A stretch of 8,226 nt of DNA from Nostoc cf. edaphicum LEGE 07299 (lineage in GTDB: Bacteria; Cyanobacteriota; Cyanobacteriia; Cyanobacteriales; Nostocaceae), in assembly GCF_015207245.1 (NCBI RefSeq), contig NZ_JADEXF010000105.1, positions 1 through 8,226 on the forward strand, read 5' to 3'. The first letter of the stretch is position 1. Each line of letters starts with the position of its first letter. The position numbers and the translations under genes were made by a program. Positions 1-4,841 of the stretch are shown here, in pieces. The notes under the pieces were generated by a model. The model searched no databases. It was given only the letters and a program-made list of their open reading frames with translations, and was not told the origin of the DNA.

Positions 1-10
1 AAATCTAGTT

Positions 11-48
11 CCCTCCCCTTTATAAGGGGAGGGTTAGGGTGGGGTAAA
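11..48. repeat. Palindromic intergenic repeat with a GC-rich hairpin
   Basis: A perfect 10-bp inverted repeat (ccctcccctt at 11-20, aaggggaggg at 24-33) encloses a 3-nt loop and is followed by ttagggtggggt. This layout, a C-rich/G-rich hairpin followed by a TTAGGGTGGGGT-like tail, resembles the dispersed repeats common between genes in Nostoc-type genomes. The window starts inside or right at the element, so its left end cannot be placed. It could also act as a terminator for a gene to the left, but no T-tract follows it. Confidence 0.6.
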
Positions 49-73
49 ACCTTGGTTAATCAGCTATTTCAGA

Positions 74-121
74 CTTGTGTGTACACCATAGCCCCAACTT
101 GGGAGAGGGATTTAGGGTGAG
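74..121. repeat. Fragment of a dispersed repeat (cttgtgtgtaca motif plus G-rich tail)
   Basis: The 12-mer cttgtgtgtaca at 74-85 recurs exactly at 1617-1628, where it forms one terminal repeat of a larger element. Here it is followed by a G-rich stretch (gggagagggatttagggtgagg, 100-121) that partly echoes the tail of the hairpin at 11-48. Together, 1-121 look like remnants of one or more Nostoc-type intergenic repeats; no intact pair of ends can be defined. Confidence 0.4.
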
Positions 122-349
122 GACTTTTGATTCATGTCCACATAATTATTAATGATTCCGAATCCAAAATCAGATCGCATCTCTAGATTTGCACTTTTCT
201 GCATAGCTTGAAAATTCATCTCCAATTAAAATAAGCGCATACTTCAATGAGTTAGGGCTAAAAGATACAAGATATGACTTTCAAGTTAAACGCCGGAGAC
301 AAAGAAAATTTTCATAAAGCTTAAATAAACTTTGAATTTGGATGAAAAT
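122..349. other. AT-rich upstream region of the response regulator gene
   Basis: No convincing gene, RNA gene or clear sigma-70 promoter could be picked out here by eye. The region must hold the promoter of the response regulator gene unless that gene is transcribed from further upstream. Just before the chosen ATG there is a GGATGA (340-345) that could act as a weak ribosome binding site with short spacing. Confidence 0.4.
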
Positions 350-1060
350 ATGGTAGTAGTAAATTTAAAAGAACATCAAGTTTTTGGATATTTACCAGTG
401 GAAAAAAAGCTGGGTATTCTTGTTGTAGATGATCACCAATTAATTTTAACTGGTACGCTCGATGTCTTAAGTAGACAGTACCCCGAAGCTGCTATCATTA
501 AGGCTCAGACGGCAAAAGAGACACTTTTTCAACTTCAATATCATCACTTTGGCCTAATTGTGATGGATTTATCAATTCCCGATCGCCAAGGAGAGACAGC
601 AGAAATTGATACCGGAATTAAGCTGCTGCAAACTTTGCTCCAAGAATATCCCCATCAGAATTTTATGGTACAAACTAGTTATGTGAAGGCGTTAATTCGG
701 ATCAAACACGAGATTGATAATCATCAAGCTGGATTTGCGATCGCAGATAAAGGATTACCCGAAGATGAAATGCTAATGCGGGTTAATTTGTCCCTTCATG
801 GTGCAACTCACACCAAAGACATCAAAACGGGAATCGAACTCAAACCAGAATGGCTGGAAGTGTTGCGGTTGGCTTTTGAAGAGAGTTTGACAGATAAGGC
901 GATCGCCGAACGAATGTATAAATCAGAAAGAGCAGTACGTACTTACTGGACGAAGATTCAGGATGTGTTGGGAGTGTATCCTGAAGACTGCAAGCAGGGT
1001 GGTAAGAATATGCGAATTCAAACTGAAATTCGTTCCCGTGATGAAGGTTTAATCGATTAA
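350..1060 (+). CDS. Response regulator, CheY-like receiver plus LuxR/NarL-like HTH
   Basis: This is a probable two-component transcription regulator of 236 aa acting in the cytoplasm. The N-terminal receiver (about residues 20-150) has the full set of conserved positions: acidic pair Asp27-Asp28 in VVDDHQ, phosphoacceptor Asp73 in VMDLSIPD, Thr109/Ser110 in QTSY, and Lys134 in ADKG. The C-terminal part (about 165-236) contains a NarL/LuxR-like helix-turn-helix around LTDKAIAERMYKSERAVRTY (179-198). Such proteins normally bind DNA when phosphorylated by a partner kinase. No kinase lies beside it, so it is an orphan here and its targets are unknown. The start was taken at ATG 350, preceded by GGATGA; an in-frame TTG at 332 would add six residues but has no ribosome binding site. 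I do not recognise a specific gene name. The receiver assignment is firm; the DNA-binding type is less certain because the HTH is divergent. Confidence 0.88.
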   Translation: MVVVNLKEHQVFGYLPVEKKLGILVVDDHQLILTGTLDVLSRQYPEAAIIKAQTAKETLFQLQYHHFGLIVMDLSIPDRQGETAEIDTGIKLLQTLLQEYPHQNFMVQTSYVKALIRIKHEIDNHQAGFAIADKGLPEDEMLMRVNLSLHGATHTKDIKTGIELKPEWLEVLRLAFEESLTDKAIAERMYKSERAVRTYWTKIQDVLGVYPEDCKQGGKNMRIQTEIRSRDEGLID

Positions 1061-1130
1061 TTCGGGGAAATTTAATTCGGTAAGAAGCGATCGTAATTAA
1101 AGAGGGTACAAGCCCCCACTGATTGTAACT

Positions 1131-1203
1131 ATGAATTACGTTAGCGTAGCGGGGCGTTCGCTTTTAGCGTCTCGTAGAGAAGCCCATTATCAATTACGAA
1201 TTA
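1131..1203. repeat. Composite palindromic repeat of Nostoc type
   Basis: The stretch combines several short units: gttagcgtagcggggcgtt at 1140-1158, the small palindrome tctcgtagaga at 1170-1180, then agccc and a caattacgaatta segment near 1192-1204. Its first unit recurs with a single extra G at 3692-3711 inside ldpA. TCGTAATT at 1091-1098 is the reverse complement of AATTACGA at 1194-1201, and cccccac/gtggggg copies near 1113 and 1214 give a loose outer inverted repeat. Units of this kind are dispersed through filamentous cyanobacterial genomes. Any reading frame through it is probably incidental. Confidence 0.65.
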
Positions 1204-1223
1204 TTTTGACATGTGGGGGTGCA

Positions 1224-1385
1224 ATGACTGTGGAAATTATAACTAATTATACGGACATGATATTACTCACTCTTTACGAATTCTTTGTCTACAAGACGCT
1301 GCGTGATGTTGATGATAACAGCGAATTAGTGCGAGAAAATTGGACTATTAGCTTGAGTATAGATAATGATTTTGGCGATTTTTGA
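1224..1385 (+). CDS. Doubtful small ORF, 53 aa
   Basis: An ATG at 1224, preceded by a G-run (1215-1219) that could serve as a crude ribosome binding site, opens 53 codons ending at TGA 1383-1385. The product would be acidic, with a hydrophobic patch (DMILLTLYEFFVY) and the C-terminus SIDNDFGDF. The same frame is open upstream to an ATG at 1131, but that part is repeat-derived and was excluded. I recognise no family, and the ORF sits in a repeat-rich convergent intergenic region, so it may well be non-coding. It is recorded because it is the only stretch between 1061 and 1661 with protein-like composition. Confidence 0.25.
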   Translation: MTVEIITNYTDMILLTLYEFFVYKTLRDVDDNSELVRENWTISLSIDNDFGDF

Positions 1386-1454
1386 TGGTTAAAGCGCTTT
1401 TCAAATGCATAAACTTTTCTCTAAAAGGTTACGCTGTACACATAAGTTATCAAA

Positions 1455-1499
1455 ACCTCACCCTGTCCTCTCCTTAGTAAGGATAGGACAGGGTGAGGT
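1455..1499. repeat. Strong hairpin: perfect 15-bp stem
   Basis: The sequence acctcaccctgtcct (1455-1469) pairs perfectly with aggacagggtgaggt (1485-1499). After one mismatch the stem extends through tcctt/aagga to a 3-nt loop (1476-1478). It lies between two convergent genes and could end transcription from either side, but neither flank has a good U-tract. The right arm is also the start of the first 51-bp direct repeat. Confidence 0.75.
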
Positions 1500-1537
1500 A
1501 TCTCAGGGGCTATCTATGAGACTAACCGTAAATTACC
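1487..1537. repeat. 51-bp direct repeat, copy 1
   Basis: This is identical base for base to 1556-1606. It begins gacagggtgaggtatctc and ends accgtaaattacc. An 18-bp A/T-rich spacer (1538-1555) separates the copies. Its first bases form the right arm of the hairpin at 1455-1499. Confidence 0.9.
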
Positions 1538-1555
1538 AAAAAATTTTCTTTTCCC

Positions 1556-1606
1556 GACAGGGTGAGGTATCTCAGGGGCTATCTATGAGACTAACCGTAA
1601 ATTACC
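1556..1606. repeat. 51-bp direct repeat, copy 2
   Basis: This is an exact second copy of 1487-1537. Perfect identity points to a recent duplication or to ongoing recombination or conversion. The copy lacks the left hairpin arm that copy 1 can pair with nearby. The 69-bp period is a multiple of three, so a short ORF reads the same peptide twice, but this appears incidental. Confidence 0.9.
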
Positions 1607-1637
1607 TTGACAAAGGCTTGTGTGTACATCGTAAGTA

Positions 1638-1654
1638 AACTCTTTGATAGAGTT
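1638..1654 (-). terminator. Possible weak terminator after the R3H ATPase gene
   Basis: A 6-bp inverted repeat (aactct 1638-1643, agagtt 1649-1654) with a 5-nt loop sits seven bases beyond the stop codon of the minus-strand ATPase gene. Read on the minus strand there is no T-run after it, so intrinsic termination is uncertain. It overlaps the region between two convergent transcription units. Confidence 0.3.
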
Positions 1655-1661
1655 ATTAAAA

Positions 1662-3395
1662 TTACGCTGGATAAATCCGTAATCTTCTATTTGGTTCTTC
1701 GCCAAAACTATGCGACTTGAGGCGATAATGTTCTACCAACTCATGTTGCATTTTGCGGACTTGGGGAGAACGCGGCAATAACTCGACTGGCTGTCCTTTA
1801 GGAATCACAATTTGCTCAACGGCAAGTCTAGCTTCTTCTAAGGCATCCATCTCATCATCGCTACCATTGTGCAAAAACAATTGTAGTTCTCTATCGTCGG
1901 CCATCTCTGGGTCGTCGATGTTCAGCAACCGCCGCAAACCACGGGTAATTTGGGGAATGGTGCTGGACTTAATTACGTGGATGGGTACATGACGAGCTTT
2001 GGCCATTTGGCGTAATTTGGCGTGGTTTTTGACGTGCGATCGCAATGCTAAAATTGCATCAGCAGTATCTATATCTTTTGTCAAGACCACGGGTAAAGTT
2101 AGCACGCTAATCACCTGTTCTAGTTGGTGACGGCTAACCCCATAGGGGTAAACGTGCAATGGCAAATCTTCACCATTGGGCCCTGGCACTCTTGTAGCAG
2201 CATCAAAATCAATGCTTTCAGAATAATTGAAGGATTCATCCAGCAAACGGTCAAACTCACTGCGTCCAGTTACCCGCTCTACAGGCAATTGGGGTAGTGC
2301 AACCATTTGTCCAGATGAACGCCAGCCATTAGACTGTCGCGCCGGTGGAAAAGAATCCTCTACTGTTCCTAACTGTCCACCACGACCGTTGACAACAGCT
2401 AACTGACGTGTAACCGCAATTTTGCCGTGGTCATCAACGGTTCTCGTTTGTGGGGTAGGTTGACGCCCCCGCAACAGATTATCTACGGTGTCAGCAACAC
2501 TTTCGTGTACTGTCCAGCGTTGGCGTTCTAACATTTCCACCGCAATTTCAAAGGTAGGCGGGGCTTTCCGCTCCAAAACAGTCTTTTGAGAGCCTCGCCG
2601 TCTGGCTTCATCGTCTCCCAAGGTAACAGCTTGGATACCCCCAACTAAATCAGCCAGGGTGGGGTTTTTAATCAGGTTTTCGATCTGATTACCGTGAGCA
2701 GTACCTACCAACTGTACGCCCCGTTCTGCAATGGTACGAGCCGCTAAAGCTTCCAGTTCCGTACCAATTTCATCAATGACAATGACTTCGGGCATGTGGT
2801 TTTCCACTGCCTCAATCATCACCTGATGCTGTTCGTTTGGATGAGCTACTTGCATCCGCCGAGCGCGACCAATGGCGGGGTGGGCAACATCACCATCCCC
2901 AGCGATTTCGTTGGAGGTGTCAATAATCACCACTCGCTTATGCAGATCGTCCGCTAAAACACGGGCTATTTCCCGTAAGGCGGTAGTTTTGCCCACGCCT
3001 GGACGCCCCAGCATGAGAATCGATTTACCAGTTTCTACCAAATCGCGGATCATGCCAATGGTTCCGAATACCGCCCGACCAACGCGACAGGTCAAGCCAA
3101 TAATCTTACCAGTGCGGTTGCGAATAGCGCTGATCCGATGCAAAGTTTGCTCAATTCCTGCCCGATTATCTCCGCCAAAGATTCCGACTCGTTGAATGCA
3201 ATCATCTATTTGTTCTTGAGTAACGGGTACTTCGCTCAAATACTCAGCTTGATTAGGAAAGCGAGCCTCTGGGCGACGACCCAAATCCAAGACCACTTCT
3301 ACTAAACTATCTCGTTTGGGATGACTCTCTAGTACTTGTTGCAGGTCTTGGGGCAAAATGTCTAATAACTTTTGGAGATCGTCTGTAATCGTCAT
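1662..3395 (-). CDS. R3H domain-containing P-loop ATPase (Ycf45/SpoIIIAA-like)
   Basis: The 577-aa protein has an ATPase core with Walker A GRPGVGKTT (130-138, Lys136), Walker B VIVIDEIG (204-211, Asp208-Glu209) and a TAHGN motif about 25 residues later. The core resembles the sporulation ATPase SpoIIIAA and plastid Ycf45. A variable Gln/Pro-rich linker (about 305-375) leads to a second conserved region (about 380-500) and a C-terminal R3H domain with the Arg-x3-His signature at Arg547-His551, a fold that binds single-stranded nucleic acid. The exact role in cyanobacteria is unknown; ATP-dependent action on RNA or single-stranded DNA is inferred. The start was taken at ATG 3395 (MTITDDLQKLLDILP), where family-like sequence begins. 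The frame stays open to an ATG at 3542, but those 49 extra residues would overlap the end of ldpA by 64 bp and look non-coding. It lies 83 bp downstream of ldpA on the same strand, probably in one operon. Confidence 0.9.
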   Translation of the reverse strand: MTITDDLQKLLDILPQDLQQVLESHPKRDSLVEVVLDLGRRPEARFPNQAEYLSEVPVTQEQIDDCIQRVGIFGGDNRAGIEQTLHRISAIRNRTGKIIGLTCRVGRAVFGTIGMIRDLVETGKSILMLGRPGVGKTTALREIARVLADDLHKRVVIIDTSNEIAGDGDVAHPAIGRARRMQVAHPNEQHQVMIEAVENHMPEVIVIDEIGTELEALAARTIAERGVQLVGTAHGNQIENLIKNPTLADLVGGIQAVTLGDDEARRRGSQKTVLERKAPPTFEIAVEMLERQRWTVHESVADTVDNLLRGRQPTPQTRTVDDHGKIAVTRQLAVVNGRGGQLGTVEDSFPPARQSNGWRSSGQMVALPQLPVERVTGRSEFDRLLDESFNYSESIDFDAATRVPGPNGEDLPLHVYPYGVSRHQLEQVISVLTLPVVLTKDIDTADAILALRSHVKNHAKLRQMAKARHVPIHVIKSSTIPQITRGLRRLLNIDDPEMADDRELQLFLHNGSDDEMDALEEARLAVEQIVIPKGQPVELLPRSPQVRKMQHELVEHYRLKSHSFGEEPNRRLRIYPA

Positions 3396-3478
3396 GCTTT
3401 CTATGGTGACGTTTTTAGAGATAGCGAGGACATTTGCGTGCAGGAGAACCCGCCCTGGGTATTTTTCCGAACGAGCAA

Positions 3479-4663
3479 TTAACGCTCCTGCTGTGACTTG
3501 ATCTGGGAAACGAGAGAATGGGCAAGTTCTACAGCTTGCCAAAGCAATACTTGATCTTCTTCTAGGCGAACAGTCGCCTTCATCTTGGTGTTACTTACCT
3601 CCTTATTCTCTAACTGTTCGAGAATTGGTGACAGCAGTACGCGAGCGTAGCTACCGTAGGCGACCCCGGCGATGTGGGAGTGCTGAGTGCTGTTAGCGGT
3701 AGCGGGGCGTTTAGCCCGTGCTGAGTACTGAGTAACATAGTCTTTCTCAGCACTCATAACTCGGAACTCAGCACTGTTTAACAGTTCCATTGCCTTTAAC
3801 TTAGCAACGGTATACTTGTTTGTGCCGCCTGCTAACTGCACATATCCTGGTAACTTAGCTGCCAAAACTTTTTGCCCTAATTTCACCGCAGCTATTGTGG
3901 TGCCATCGCCAATATCACCACTCATCGGACGACCATCGGTTTGCCAAATTAAAGCACCCTTGAGTGGGGCAATCCTGTCGTAGAGCGCTCTTAAGTAGTC
4001 AATCATCCCTTCACCATCAGGACAGCTGATTGCTAGTAACTTTAGTTTATCGGCCCACGGTGAAATTGCTTGCCATAATTGCTCAAATTCTGCCAACCGC
4101 CCGACTTTTGTATGGATTTCTACGGCATCTACTCCCGTTGACATTACCAATGGCGCGATCGCTCCCGGCGTTGTCACGTATGAAGCTGTATAAATTATAC
4201 CATAAGGGCAAACTGGTATGCAACGACCGCAGCCATAACACTTTTCGGATACTACTCCTGAAAAGTCTTCTTTGATACTGTCAAATACGATCGCTTGTGC
4301 CGGACAAATCCGTTCACAGGGTCTAGGGCAGTCTGTAGGACACTCATGAGGATTAAATTCTGCTTTGCGAAAATGGGGGTCTTCTCCATCGTTTAGGCTG
4401 ACCATCAAAAAGGGTAAATTCCCTTTGTAGTCAAAGCCTCGCTTTTGGGCATCCTTAGCCAGAGATTTGGCTGCTTGTAGCCCTGATTGCGCTGCTGCAA
4501 TTACTGCTGGATCAGCTGCAACATCTATGCAGTCAGCGCCCGCCAAAGTATAGGCTAACGTTAAACTTCTGACTGCCGGCAAATGCTGGAAGCTGGCTCC
4601 GCAGATCAGCTTGAACCAGTCACCTTGTTTGAGAGATTGTAAAGGTAGGAACAGATCAGTCAC
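3479..4663 (-). CDS. ldpA: LdpA, iron-sulfur circadian clock input protein
   Basis: The 394-aa protein matches LdpA (light-dependent period), which in Synechococcus elongatus carries redox-active Fe-S centres and conveys light/redox state to the clock input kinase CikA and the Kai complex. Two 4Fe-4S motifs are visible: Cys108, 112, 116, 120 (spaced C-x3-C-x3-C-x3-C) and Cys142, 145, 148, 152 (C-x2-C-x2-C-x3-C, ferredoxin-like). The N-terminus MTDLFLPLQSLKQGDWFKLI is typical of the family. The start is GTG at 4663 without a clear Shine-Dalgarno sequence. The protein is about 40 residues longer than the roughly 350-aa S. elongatus protein as I recall it; the surplus is largely explained by residues about 297-329, which are encoded by palindromic repeat DNA. 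The conserved-looking sequence HIAGVAYGSYAR resumes straight after it, so the gene is probably intact. It is divergent from the large sensor gene at 4842. Confidence 0.92.
   Translation of the reverse strand: MTDLFLPLQSLKQGDWFKLICGASFQHLPAVRSLTLAYTLAGADCIDVAADPAVIAAAQSGLQAAKSLAKDAQKRGFDYKGNLPFLMVSLNDGEDPHFRKAEFNPHECPTDCPRPCERICPAQAIVFDSIKEDFSGVVSEKCYGCGRCIPVCPYGIIYTASYVTTPGAIAPLVMSTGVDAVEIHTKVGRLAEFEQLWQAISPWADKLKLLAISCPDGEGMIDYLRALYDRIAPLKGALIWQTDGRPMSGDIGDGTTIAAVKLGQKVLAAKLPGYVQLAGGTNKYTVAKLKAMELLNSAEFRVMSAEKDYVTQYSARAKRPATANSTQHSHIAGVAYGSYARVLLSPILEQLENKEVSNTKMKATVRLEEDQVLLWQAVELAHSLVSQIKSQQER
3679..3775. repeat. Palindromic repeat inserted in frame within ldpA
   Basis: The nonamer agtgctgag (3679-3687) faces its exact reverse complement ctcagcact at 3767-3775, with another ctcagcact at 3746-3754 and a variant gtgctgagtactgagt at 3718-3733. 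The whole is an imperfect 97-bp palindrome of a type usually seen between genes in Nostoc-group genomes. Here it encodes about 33 residues (297-329 of LdpA) with no stop codon in the ldpA frame. Confidence 0.75.
3692..3717. repeat. Second repeat nested inside the ldpA repeat
   Basis: The segment gttagcggtagcggggcgtt (3692-3711) equals the unit at 1140-1158 except for one added G, and continues to a small hairpin, gggc/gccc with loop gttta (3705-3717). It interrupts the agtgctgag-type palindrome, suggesting one repeat inserted into another. Confidence 0.6.
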
Positions 4664-4841
4664 TATTCTATTATGCGTTTATGCGACTAAAAATAGTAGT
4701 CTGCGATCAAGAAAAAGTGCGAATTTGTTGATTTAGGGTTTATCGAATTGGGCATTGGGAAAGACTTGTTGCAAGTTCTCACTTTTGTCAACTTGTCTCC
4801 TCTGCTCCCCACTCCCGCAGCTGTCTTAGGAGGCCGACAAC
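4664..4841. promoter_or_regulatory. Divergent intergenic region between ldpA and the sensor gene
   Basis: These 178 bp must carry the promoters of both ldpA (leftward) and the sensor gene (rightward), unless either is read from further away. I could not assign -35/-10 boxes with confidence. The segment gggcattggga and the pyrimidine-rich cttgtctcctctgctcccc look like fragments of dispersed intergenic repeats. A small inverted repeat acttg/caagt lies at 4764-4776. Confidence 0.45.
4828..4833 (+). promoter_or_regulatory. Strong ribosome binding site for the sensor gene
   Basis: AGGAGG is a perfect Shine-Dalgarno core eight bases before ATG 4842. It fixes the start of the large sensor gene and is much stronger than the sites of the other genes in this window. 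Confidence 0.85.

Larger units (their letters stand above)
1429..1634. mobile_element. MITE-like element with imperfect terminal inverted repeats
   Basis: The 18-mer ttacgctgtacacataag at 1429-1446 and cttgtgtgtacatcgtaa at 1617-1634 are inverted copies matching at 16 of 18 positions, which bounds a 206-bp unit. Inside lie a long hairpin (1455-1499) and two identical 51-bp copies. No transposase is encoded, so mobility would depend on an enzyme supplied elsewhere. I could not find a clear target-site duplication. The right-end core cttgtgtgtaca also occurs at 74-85, which supports a dispersed family. It could instead be a non-mobile cyanobacterial palindromic repeat. Confidence 0.45.

Noticed and set aside
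332..349. TTG start for the response regulator
   Set aside because: It adds only six residues, has no ribosome binding site, and ATG 350 is a better candidate.
1131..1223. Upstream extension of the small ORF at 1224
   Set aside because: Its sequence is the composite palindromic repeat, so coding is unlikely.
1487..1606. CRISPR-like pair of repeats
   Set aside because: There are only two copies, 51 bp is too long for typical repeats, the 18-bp spacer is too short, and no cas genes are present.
1405..1638. 77-codon plus-strand ORF with a peptide repeated twice
   Set aside because: It lies wholly in the hairpin and 51-bp repeat element; the peptide repeat only reflects a DNA duplication with a period divisible by three. 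No ribosome binding site or family resemblance was seen.
1753..1992. Plus-strand ORF opposite the R3H ATPase gene
   Set aside because: It is an antisense shadow of a well-supported conserved gene; its Ser-rich composition is typical of such shadows.
2872..3195. Plus-strand ORF opposite the ATPase Walker region
   Set aside because: It is antisense to conserved coding sequence, with no family signature of its own.
4030..4275. Plus-strand ORF opposite ldpA
   Set aside because: It is antisense to the Fe-S region of ldpA and has no independent support.
4764..4776. Small inverted repeat acttg/caagt as an operator between ldpA and the sensor gene
   Set aside because: A five-base stem with a three-base gap is easily expected by chance, and no second copy was seen.
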